The notes under the pieces are model-generated. The model had not been told where the DNA came from, made no database searches, and saw only the letters and a list, made by a program, of their open reading frames with translations. Of a stretch of 64,000 nt of DNA, positions 56,192 to 63,592 are shown in pieces; the stretch's first letter is position 1; each line of letters starts with the position of its first letter. The DNA comes from Tepidanaerobacteraceae bacterium (lineage in GTDB: Bacteria > Bacillota > Thermosediminibacteria > Thermosediminibacterales > Tepidanaerobacteraceae). The position numbers and the translations under genes were made by a program. The DNA is taken from assembly GCA_024655905.1 (NCBI GenBank), contig JANLFP010000003.1:124001-188000 (forward strand), given 5' to 3'.

Positions 56192-56208
56192 TTCATTTTT
56201 AATCGGTC

Positions 56209-56225
56209 TGTAATATGTTTGTAAT
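56209..56225 (+). promoter_or_regulatory. WalR-type box between walK and the Ig-like protein gene
   Basis: TGTAAT-ATGTT-TGTAAT fits TGTWAH-N5-TGTWAH at every position. A -10-like TATAGA lies 20 bases downstream (about 56,246), the same spacing as at 52655/52676. It suggests a second promoter for the genes after walK. Confidence 0.72.
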
Positions 56226-56297
56226 ATTTATCATTTAAACTAAATTATAGAAGCAGGTGCATTTTTTTCAATTACCGTTTGAAAAGGAAGATTTAAA

Positions 56298-56690
56298 ATG
56301 AAAAAGTTTTTTTTCATCATATTGACAGCGGTATTTCTAATAATTTTATCTTCCGCAGCCATGGCCGAATCCGTGACATTGAATGAACCAAAAGACAATC
56401 TGATGACTACCAGCGATTCGGTTGTGGTTTCCGGTGAAGCGCTGCCGGATGCCAGCATTTACGTCCTTGTCAACGGGCGTTCCAAGGCAAGGCTTTCAGT
56501 GGGCGCTGCTGGCATTTTTTTGACTCAAGTTCCCATTTCTGGGAAGGAAAGCATAATTACAGTTAGAGCGGTTCAACCTTCGGGAGCAAGCGAAACGGTG
56601 TCCCGCAGAGTATACAGGATCGATGGTTCCGAATTGCCGGAACTGGATTCTCTTATTCAGACCATAAAGACATTCCTCATCTTAAAATAA
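56298..56690 (+). CDS. Secreted small Ig-like domain protein
   Basis: 130 residues: signal peptide (hydrophobic 5-20, cleavage near AMAES at 23), then one beta-sandwich of the bacterial Ig-like type (VTLNEPKDNLMTTSDSVVVSGEALPDASIYVLVNG ... ITVRAVQPSGA pattern) and a helical tail. Function unknown; place between walK and the YycH/YycI genes, behind a WalR-type box, suggests an envelope role. Confidence 0.7.
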   Translation: MKKFFFIILTAVFLIILSSAAMAESVTLNEPKDNLMTTSDSVVVSGEALPDASIYVLVNGRSKARLSVGAAGIFLTQVPISGKESIITVRAVQPSGASETVSRRVYRIDGSELPELDSLIQTIKTFLILK

Positions 56691-56704
56691 AAGGCGGTGC
56701 CTCC

Positions 56705-57982
56705 ATGACAAGAGATTCTATTCTGGGATGGATTCTTATCTTTATGGTGGGCCTCAGCCTTTTTCTTTATTTTGCCGTTTGGTCCGGGATTCCTGGGGAG
56801 CAATCCGTTCAAAAAAGCCTTCAGGAAGAAAAAAAGGTGGATTTAACGACCATAGCAAGTCCTGCCAGGATTCTGGCACACATGGGAAATGCTTCCAATA
56901 CGCTTATTACACCATCATCGGCTTTTTATGACAAGGTTTGGAATTATTCCTCCAAAACCCTGACCGCCGTATGGGACGGAGCAAAAGCCGCGCCCGTCGA
57001 AATAGGGGCGGATTTTTTTGAGCAGAGAACTGGTCTGGAGGTGGTGTTTACCACTCCTATGCCGGTTTCTTTTGTTAAACGGCTGTTTAATATCGAGTCC
57101 GCCGATGACCCGGCATATGACAGCACAACGATTGCTTCGTACGGCTTGATGGAAGACGGCGGGCTGTGGGCGTATCTGAGGGGCGGCGACGGGAAGTATT
57201 ATAAGATAAATAAAAATGCCGATTCAGGAGAACTCATGGCTCTTATAAAAGAGATATCCTCATCCAACCCGCCGCTGTTTGCAACCATTCCCCCGGGCAA
57301 CACCCGTCTCAAGATCGCAAGGGGCATCTACGTGCCGCTTCAATCATACATTCTGCCTACATACGGTTTGAAGCGCGATAAAATTGTAAGCGATAGACTC
57401 GCATCAAAATTCTTTGACGATTTTTCGGTGGTGCGCAAAATCGAGGAAACGGATGGGGCGGTCATATACACAGATGGGCAAAGAGCACTTCGCATTTACC
57501 GTGACGGCACACTGGAGTACAGTTTCCCCGGCGTAAAGGAACAAAAGAGAAATGTATCGTTCTATGATGCTCTTAAATCGGCCCTCGATTTTATCAACAG
57601 CCATGGAGGTTGGCCGCAGGGTGGCTTTCTGTCGTCTTATGATGTTTTAAGCCAGGATGCCGGTGCAAATCAGTACAGATTTAAATTCGGCCTGAGAATA
57701 AACGGTTATCCCTTGGCCGGCGAAAAGGAATACATGTCCGTCACCGTGGTAGGCAGTCAGGTGAAAAACTACTACAGAAATATGGTGAGCGCTGATAAGC
57801 CCGGCAAATTGACAGAAATGATTTCACCCATAAAAGCCATGGATATAGCCGTAGCCACAAGGGATGTAAAAGCCATGGAAGATATTAGCGCGGGGTATAT
57901 TCTGGAAAAGGATGAATTTATACCCGTATGGATTATTAAATCTCAGGGACGCGAAATAATAATACGCAATTTAGCGGAGTGA
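56705..57982 (+). CDS. yycH: YycH-like WalK regulator
   Basis: 425 residues. One N-terminal membrane span (about 9-26) and a large external domain, as in YycH. Sequence similarity to Bacillus YycH is hard to judge by eye; the call rests on membrane topology, length and the position walR-walK-X-yycH-yycI. In Bacillus YycH and YycI bind WalK in the membrane and damp it. Its stop lies just before the yycI start. Confidence 0.75.
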   Translation: MTRDSILGWILIFMVGLSLFLYFAVWSGIPGEQSVQKSLQEEKKVDLTTIASPARILAHMGNASNTLITPSSAFYDKVWNYSSKTLTAVWDGAKAAPVEIGADFFEQRTGLEVVFTTPMPVSFVKRLFNIESADDPAYDSTTIASYGLMEDGGLWAYLRGGDGKYYKINKNADSGELMALIKEISSSNPPLFATIPPGNTRLKIARGIYVPLQSYILPTYGLKRDKIVSDRLASKFFDDFSVVRKIEETDGAVIYTDGQRALRIYRDGTLEYSFPGVKEQKRNVSFYDALKSALDFINSHGGWPQGGFLSSYDVLSQDAGANQYRFKFGLRINGYPLAGEKEYMSVTVVGSQVKNYYRNMVSADKPGKLTEMISPIKAMDIAVATRDVKAMEDISAGYILEKDEFIPVWIIKSQGREIIIRNLAE

Positions 57983-57987
57983 TTTTC

Positions 57988-58839
57988 TTGGACTGGCGAA
58001 GAGCCGTAATAATTCTGATCATTTCCTTTATCGCGCTGAACGTGATTCTGGCTGCAAATCTCTGGCTTAAAGAAAGACCCGTGGAGGAGTTTGTGCTTAC
58101 TCCGGACCAGCAGAGGGAGATAGAGGCGCAGCTGTCGGAAAAGGGAATAAGGCTTGAAGCAAAGATTCCTTCCTGCGGGGTGCCGCAGGCTTTCCTTGAG
58201 CTGGGATACAATAAGGTAGATGCCGAAAAAGTCGTGGAAAACTTTCTTGGCAAGGGAGCCAATCCCAGCACGGAGCTGATCCAAGGGGGCAGGAGCTACG
58301 CAACTGAAAGCAAACAGCTGATAATCATGGATAATGGGATAATAACATATTTCAACAGATCCGGAGACAGCGCATCCAAAGGCCTGTCCAGGGAGGAGGC
58401 CGAATCCAAAGCTCTGGAATTCATGAGAAGTCATGGCGGCCTTCCCAAAGAAGCCGTTCTCAACAGCGTCACTTATGATGATAAGACCGAAAGCTTCCTC
58501 ATAGAATTTGTTAGAAAATACGATGGTTTTTTTGTAGCGAACAGTTATATAGATATTCTGGTGTCTCCTTCCGGAGTGAAAAACTATTATCAGAGCTGGC
58601 TGAATATTTACGGCTACAAGGGCAAGAAAAGGGCTGTAATTTCACCGCTTACGGCGATTTTAAGAATGGCCAGCGAGAAAAACAATGATGAATCGATGGT
58701 TATTACCGGGGTGGAGCAGGGGTTTTACTCAAAATTCTATGATGCTGAGAGATGGCAGGCGGCTCCTGTATGGAAAATAAAACTGGAGAGCGGAGATGTT
58801 TATTATGTGAATGCCTATACGGGAGAACTCGAGCAGTAA
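57988..58839 (+). CDS. yycI: YycI-like WalK regulator
   Basis: 283 residues beginning LDWRRAVIILIISFIALNVILA, the short cytoplasmic DW start plus single span typical of YycI (MDWS-K-x in Bacillus). The external part contains paired YycI/YycH-like repeats (SKALEFMRSHGGLPKEA; GVKNYYQSW). I choose TTG 57988, four bases after GGAGTGAT, over the GTG at 57979 which overlaps the previous stop. Followed by a terminator. No walJ (metallo-beta-lactamase) gene follows. Confidence 0.8.
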   Translation: MDWRRAVIILIISFIALNVILAANLWLKERPVEEFVLTPDQQREIEAQLSEKGIRLEAKIPSCGVPQAFLELGYNKVDAEKVVENFLGKGANPSTELIQGGRSYATESKQLIIMDNGIITYFNRSGDSASKGLSREEAESKALEFMRSHGGLPKEAVLNSVTYDDKTESFLIEFVRKYDGFFVANSYIDILVSPSGVKNYYQSWLNIYGYKGKKRAVISPLTAILRMASEKNNDESMVITGVEQGFYSKFYDAERWQAAPVWKIKLESGDVYYVNAYTGELEQ

Positions 58840-58864
58840 ATAAGAAATATGATGTTTGATGTTC

Positions 58865-58924
58865 GCGGTTCGAGCAGACGGGGATTTGCTTTTTAATCCG
58901 ATTGCAAACCGCAAATATTTTTAT
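58865..58924 (+). terminator. Terminator after yycI
   Basis: GCGGTT (58865-58870) pairs with AACCGC (58907-58912) around an inner CGG..ATT / AATCCG stem, then AAATATTTTTATT. Ends the wal operon before larA. Confidence 0.7.
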
Positions 58925-58940
58925 TAATGGAGTTGGGAGC

Positions 58941-60230
58941 ATGCGTACATTCAACTTAAAATATGGCAAAAGCGAAGTAAAACTGGACATATCCGAGGAA
59001 AACGTACTTTCAGTACTTGAGGCAAAGAAAATTGAAGCTGTGCGCGATGAAACACAGGCCGTAATCAGCGCCTTGAATAATCCCATCCAGTCGCCGGCGA
59101 TAGAAGAGATTGTAAAACCCGGTGACAGGGTAGCCGTCATTGCAAGCGACATCACCCGCAGCGTTAAAAGCCGCGTGGTAGTGCCCGCTGTTATTTCCGA
59201 ATTGAACAGGTGCGGGATTGCCGATGAGGATATTACAATAGTTGTGGCTACCGGAACCCATAGGGGCCACACTGTGGAAGAACACGAGTATATGTTTGGA
59301 AATGATGTGGTTTCCCGTATAAAAATAGTTGACCACAATTCCAGAGATGAAAAATCCCTTGCATTTATCGGAAACACAACCAGGGGTACCCCGGTATATG
59401 TAAACAGGATTGTGGCGGAAGCGGACAGAGTGATTCTTACGGGAGGCATAATGTACCATTCCATGGCTGGATTTGGCGGAGGGAGAAAAAGCATATGCCC
59501 GGGCGTTTGCGGCTTTAATACCATACAGAAAAATCACAAACTCATGCTGAACCCCATTGAAAAGGGCGGAGGAATAGATCCCAGGGTGGGCCTGGGAAAG
59601 ACGGCTGAAAATCCAATGGCGGCCGACATGGCAGAGATTGCGGACATGGTAAAACCCGACTTTCTCGTGAATGTAATTCTAAATGATGACGGCAATATGG
59701 CGAAAGTTGTGGCTGGTGACTATAAAGCCGCCTTTGAAGAAGGCTGCGACTTTGTACGGGACTCCTTCAGCGTTCGAGTGAGCGAAACTGCGGATGCACT
59801 TATCCTTTCCTGCGGAGGATTTCCCAAAGACATCGATCTTTATCAGGCAACCAAAGCCATCGAAAACGCCATGCATATTGCAAATGACGGCGGGGTAGTG
59901 GTATTGCTGGCGGAATGCCCCGACGGCATAGGACATGATGGGTTTTATCATATAATAACGGGCTTTGGAACAAGACTGGAGCGTGAAGAATCGCTTTGGG
60001 ACGAATTTACCATAGCCAAAGCTGTTGGGTATATCCTTACCCTGGGCATGGAGCGGTTTGATGTGATTCTGGTGTCAAAGATGGACGAAAAATTGGTGCG
60101 GGATATGGGCATGATTCCGGCTTCGGGCGTCGATGAGGCCGTCGAGCTCGCAAGGCATAAGCTGGGAAATGATTTTAAAGCCTATGTCATTCCACATGCT
60201 TCGACCACTGTGCCGGTTTTAGAAAAATAA
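58941..60230 (+). CDS. larA: LarA-like nickel-dependent racemase
   Basis: 429 residues of the lactate racemase LarA family. Key stretches: VAVIASDITRSV, ATGTHRGHTVEEHEYMFG (catalytic-type His) and GGIMYHSMAGFGGGRKSICPGV with the His and the Lys that carries the nickel-pincer cofactor, then IQKNH. LarA isomerises 2-hydroxy acids by hydride transfer; the substrate may not be lactate. The cofactor genes larB, larC and larE are not in the window. ATG 58941 with GGGAG upstream. Next gene is a DUF362 iron-sulfur protein. Confidence 0.88.
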   Translation: MRTFNLKYGKSEVKLDISEENVLSVLEAKKIEAVRDETQAVISALNNPIQSPAIEEIVKPGDRVAVIASDITRSVKSRVVVPAVISELNRCGIADEDITIVVATGTHRGHTVEEHEYMFGNDVVSRIKIVDHNSRDEKSLAFIGNTTRGTPVYVNRIVAEADRVILTGGIMYHSMAGFGGGRKSICPGVCGFNTIQKNHKLMLNPIEKGGGIDPRVGLGKTAENPMAADMAEIADMVKPDFLVNVILNDDGNMAKVVAGDYKAAFEEGCDFVRDSFSVRVSETADALILSCGGFPKDIDLYQATKAIENAMHIANDGGVVVLLAECPDGIGHDGFYHIITGFGTRLEREESLWDEFTIAKAVGYILTLGMERFDVILVSKMDEKLVRDMGMIPASGVDEAVELARHKLGNDFKAYVIPHASTTVPVLEK

Positions 60231-60239
60231 AATCGAAAC

Positions 60240-60253
60240 ATTTCCCGGGAAAT
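60240..60253. promoter_or_regulatory. Perfect Noc-binding site
   Basis: ATTTCCCGGGAAAT, identical to the 14-bp Noc-binding palindrome of Bacillus, in the gap between larA and the DUF362 gene. A Noc gene is present at 9422 in this window. Confidence 0.75.
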
Positions 60254-60393
60254 AATAAAATTTGTAAATTGTGTCATTTCAATACTTGCTCAAACCTATC
60301 ATCGATTATGATTTTCAATAAATAAATGTTATAATATTATCGTCTGAAGAAATTATGGCGAATGAGATTTTATTGCAAAAGGAGGAAGCGATC

Positions 60394-61542
60394 GTGAAAA
60401 GCAAAGTATATTTTGCCGATGCAAGGGTCAAAAGCTATGACTACAAGTACAGCTTTGTGGCCAAATTCGAACAAATACTGCAGATGATAGACTTTAATGC
60501 ATTCATCCGGAAAAATGATTATGTGGCCATAAAAACCCATCTGGGCTCCTATGGCGCTCACCGCATTGTGCGGCCCATATTTTTGAAAAAAGTCGTGGAT
60601 AGGGTCAAAGAAGCCGGAGGCAGGCCTTTTGTAACCGATACTGTACGTATCCCCGGTTTGGAGTACCTGGATGTGGCCAACATGGAAGGCATAAACCACC
60701 TTTCGGTTGGAGCCCCGGTCATCATGGCGGACGGCATATTCGGCAGGGATCAGATAAAAGTGAAGAGCGGCCCGATTTTGAAGGAAATAGGTGTGGCCTC
60801 GGCCATATATTACGCCCCGGCGATGATAGTGGTATCCCACTGCAAAGGCCACATAGGCGCCGGATACGGCGGAGCCATCAAAAACTTGGGCATGGGCGGC
60901 ATCAGCTGCAAAGACCATCGCGGTGAAGCCGAGCGCGGAAGGATACATGTTGAGGAAAAGAAGCACCTGCAATGGGTGGAGGAAAAGTGCATACGATGCG
61001 GCCAATGTGTAAACGTATGTCCCCACGGAGCCATCAAACTGGAAAACGGCCGCATAGTTATCGATGTTTCCATCTGCGTGAAGTGTGCCCGGTGTGCGAG
61101 AGTATGTGAACAAAAGGCCCTGGAGGTGCCCATAACCGAAGAGGGATTCCAGAAGGGGCTGGCGGAAGCCGCTTATGCGGTGGTGTCCACCTTTGAAAAG
61201 GGAAGGATACTTTACATAAACTTCATCACCGAAGTGCAGCCCGAATGCGACTGCATGCCCATGGCCGACACTCCTCTGGTACAGGATCAGGGAGTTATGG
61301 TTTCCCACGACATTGTGGCCATTGACCAGGCTGCCTTAGATATGATAAATAATGCGGAACCGCTGCCTCAGTCAAAAGCGGCGGATAAAAATGTGAAAAA
61401 GGGCGACATTATTTTGAAGGCCGTCACGGGCAAGGATGCCCAGCTTCACATAGATGCAGCCTACGAGCTGGGCATGGGCAGCAAGGAATATGAACTTATC
61501 GCGGTGTCGGAAAAGGATATGCCCGAAGGCGAAGAACATTAG
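60394..61542 (+). CDS. DUF362 iron-sulfur protein
   Basis: 382 residues: an N-terminal DUF362 domain (VAIKTHLGSYGAHRIVRP ... VVSHCKGHIGAGYGGAIKNLGMG) with a two-cluster ferredoxin insert (CIRCGQCVNVCPHGAIKL and CVKCARCARVCEQKAL) at about 205-250, and a C-terminal DUF362 part (ECDCMPMADTPLVQDQGVMVSHDIVAIDQAALDM type). Likely an electron-transfer or ligase-like protein; role unknown. The GTG at 60394 follows AAAGGAGG; a longer frame starts 13 codons earlier and includes that site. Terminator follows. Confidence 0.88.
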   Translation: MKSKVYFADARVKSYDYKYSFVAKFEQILQMIDFNAFIRKNDYVAIKTHLGSYGAHRIVRPIFLKKVVDRVKEAGGRPFVTDTVRIPGLEYLDVANMEGINHLSVGAPVIMADGIFGRDQIKVKSGPILKEIGVASAIYYAPAMIVVSHCKGHIGAGYGGAIKNLGMGGISCKDHRGEAERGRIHVEEKKHLQWVEEKCIRCGQCVNVCPHGAIKLENGRIVIDVSICVKCARCARVCEQKALEVPITEEGFQKGLAEAAYAVVSTFEKGRILYINFITEVQPECDCMPMADTPLVQDQGVMVSHDIVAIDQAALDMINNAEPLPQSKAADKNVKKGDIILKAVTGKDAQLHIDAAYELGMGSKEYELIAVSEKDMPEGEEH

Positions 61543-61564
61543 AAAAATAGCATAGCGATTTTAT

Positions 61565-61596
61565 AGCCGCCGCGATTTTTTTGCGGCGGTTATTTT
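61565..61596 (+). terminator. Rho-independent terminator after the DUF362 gene
   Basis: 9-bp stem AGCCGCCGC (61565-61573) / GCGGCGGTT (61583-61591), T-rich loop, followed by ATTTTT. Overlaps the ancestral 3' end of the nucleotidyltransferase gene on the other strand. Confidence 0.9.
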
Positions 61597-61979
61597 TGGT
61601 GTGCATTTATCCCGTCTAAGACTTTATCCCAAATACCGTCATCATGGATTAAGATACCTGTTCGACGGCTTCCACAGCTATCGGGTTTTTCTTTTTATAT
61701 ATGGAAAATAAATTCTTCAATTTTATATCCTTTCGGCTCTATTGCACCAAAGACATAATCATAAATAAGTTCAAATCTCTTTTTATACACATCAGGCATT
61801 TTGTCCGATATTAATACTACGTCAACATCACTTGCATCATTAAAATCCCCTCTTGCCACTGATCCAATCACCACCGCACACATAGGCTTTAAAACTTTAC
61901 TGATGCTACCTGCAAAACATGTAGCCTCATATATTAAATTATTCCTCTTTTCCTTTCTTATCTCCATTGCAGTGTTCAT
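61590..61979 (-). pseudogene. MNT-type nucleotidyltransferase, broken by an in-frame stop
   Basis: The 94 residues up to the TAA at 61695-61697 contain a clear minimal nucleotidyltransferase core: GSVARGDFNDASDVDVVLI (GSxARG and two catalytic Asp). In the same frame past the stop, 34 more codons read like the missing family tail (RTGILIHDDGIWDKVLDGI) before TAA at 61590. Full-length relatives are about 130 residues, so a single nonsense change fits. Alternatively the short form is the product. Such proteins are antitoxin or AMPylating partners of HEPN toxins. Confidence 0.7.
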
Positions 61980-62029
61980 TTACATATCCCTCCACGATTA
62001 TACCACCTACTATACTCCTCCATATCCAT
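61976..62029 (-). pseudogene. HEPN-domain toxin remnant (N-terminal stub)
   Basis: A 17-codon frame, MDMEEYSRWYNRGGICK, with a good ribosome-binding site (GAAGGTGAT) and a stop overlapping the nucleotidyltransferase start. Its first ten residues look like the start of HEPN proteins (M-x-x-EEY-x-RW), whose genes pair with MNT genes; the rest is missing, as if removed by an internal deletion joining the first codons to the ribosome-binding site of the next gene. Based on pattern only. Confidence 0.45.
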
Positions 62030-62355
62030 AAAATCACCTTCTAGCTTTATTTTATCAATAGCATTAATTTTCCAAACCTACCCATACCATATTTATTAAT
62101 TTCATTATATAATTTTGTTTTCCGTTATACGACATCTATTTCTTTAAATGCGTAGGAAAGCAAAGATAATCCCTAATATATGGCTTTCCGTAACGCATTT
62201 CAAAAAAGCTACCGCTATTTAATTACTTTATAATAAAAGCTTTTTTTAGATATTATCCCCGGATAAAAAGGATAAAAGAGGTGACAATTATAATGTATTA
62301 TAATAAATGTCTTAAGATTTGACTAACAATCCAAAAATAATGGCAGGTGTAAAAA
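62030..62355. other. AT-rich region upstream of htrA
   Basis: No full gene. A nine-codon frame (62293-62322, MYYNKCLKI) has AGAGGTGA eight bases upstream and could be a leader peptide for htrA. On the minus strand a TATAAT near 62,112 may have served the HEPN/MNT pair. Confidence 0.3.
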
Positions 62356-63468
62356 ATGCAGAATGAAAAGTATTCCAGGAAATCTTCATCGGAGTTCAAA
62401 AAAATCCTCATGGTAGCAGTCCTTTGTTCGTTCATAGGGGCACTGGCAGCGGCAATCATTACCACATCCATTCTGTACGGCAGGCAGCCTTCTTCAGACA
62501 AAACTGCCCCTCAAACCCCAAAAGTGATTCAGACTCAAGAGCAGCCTATTCCGGCAATCGCCAGGGAAGTGACGCCCGCGGTGGTAGGCATAGCCACGGC
62601 GAGCATTGACTATGACTTCTTTTACCGCCCCATCAGGACAGAAGCGGTGGGATCCGGGGTTATAGTAAATGCCGACGGATACATTATAACCAATGACCAT
62701 GTGGTGGGCAATGCGAACGAGATAACGGTTTTCCTGTATGATGGAAGGAAGTATAGAGCAAAAAGGCTTTATACGGACCCAGAGCTGGATTTGGCCGTCA
62801 TTAAAATAAATGCCAAGAATCTCACCGCCGCAAGGCTCGGGGATTCGGACAAGGTGGTGGTTGGGGATTTAGCCGTGGCAATAGGGAATCCTTTGGGACT
62901 CACTCTGCAGCGGACCGTCACCGCAGGAATAATCAGTGCAAAAGGCCGCACGGTGATGGTAAGGGACCGGCGGGACGAGGTGCTCATGCAGGACCTGATC
63001 CAGACAGACGCATCCATAAACCCGGGCAACAGCGGCGGCCCCCTTGTAAACGGCAGCGGTGAAATCATAGGCATCAATACCATAAAAGCTTCTCAGGCAG
63101 AAGCCATAGGATTTTCAATTCCTGTAAATATCGCAAAACCCATTTTGAAAAGCGTTCTGGAAAAGGGAAGGTTCGACAAGCCCTATCTCGGTATAGAAGG
63201 AATTGACAAAGACATGGCAAAACTCATGAATGTGAATATAAATGTTGACAGCGGAATATACGTGGTGGATGTGGAAAAGGACAGCCCTGCAGATGGAGCA
63301 GGCATAAAAAAAGGCGACATCATAATAAAACTTGCGGGCACTAGGATCGATTCTATGGCAAAATTGCGCCAGGTAATGTATAATCTTGATATAAATAAAA
63401 AATATGACATGGAGCTTTACAGAAAAGGCTCCCACATCAGAACAAAAATTGTGCTGGCTCCGCGGTAA
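62356..63468 (+). CDS. htrA: HtrA/DegP-type membrane serine protease
   Basis: 370 residues: cytoplasmic N-terminus, one span (about 17-42), a trypsin-like domain with catalytic H115 (TNDHVV), D145 (ELDLAV) and S226 (GNSGGPL), and one PDZ domain (about 275-365, YLGIEGIDKD onward). Surface quality-control protease. In Bacillus the homologue (yycK/htrC) closes the wal operon; here larA, a DUF362 gene and the broken HEPN/MNT pair lie in between. ATG after GGCAGGTG. Confidence 0.94.
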   Translation: MQNEKYSRKSSSEFKKILMVAVLCSFIGALAAAIITTSILYGRQPSSDKTAPQTPKVIQTQEQPIPAIAREVTPAVVGIATASIDYDFFYRPIRTEAVGSGVIVNADGYIITNDHVVGNANEITVFLYDGRKYRAKRLYTDPELDLAVIKINAKNLTAARLGDSDKVVVGDLAVAIGNPLGLTLQRTVTAGIISAKGRTVMVRDRRDEVLMQDLIQTDASINPGNSGGPLVNGSGEIIGINTIKASQAEAIGFSIPVNIAKPILKSVLEKGRFDKPYLGIEGIDKDMAKLMNVNINVDSGIYVVDVEKDSPADGAGIKKGDIIIKLAGTRIDSMAKLRQVMYNLDINKKYDMELYRKGSHIRTKIVLAPR

Positions 63469-63478
63469 TTTTTACATT

Positions 63479-63493
63479 CCGGCGGTGAGCCGG
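63479..63493 (+). terminator. Weak hairpin after htrA
   Basis: 5-bp stem CCGGC (63479-63483) / GCCGG (63489-63493), then TTCTTTGG. A doubtful terminator. Confidence 0.35.
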
Positions 63494-63592
63494 TTCTTTG
63501 GTATAAAAATCCAGAGACAACGCCGAGCTATTGGAGACTGCAGCAAACTTTGATAAGCCCTTTGCCTTTATTTTCGCTTGGAGGGGAGACTT

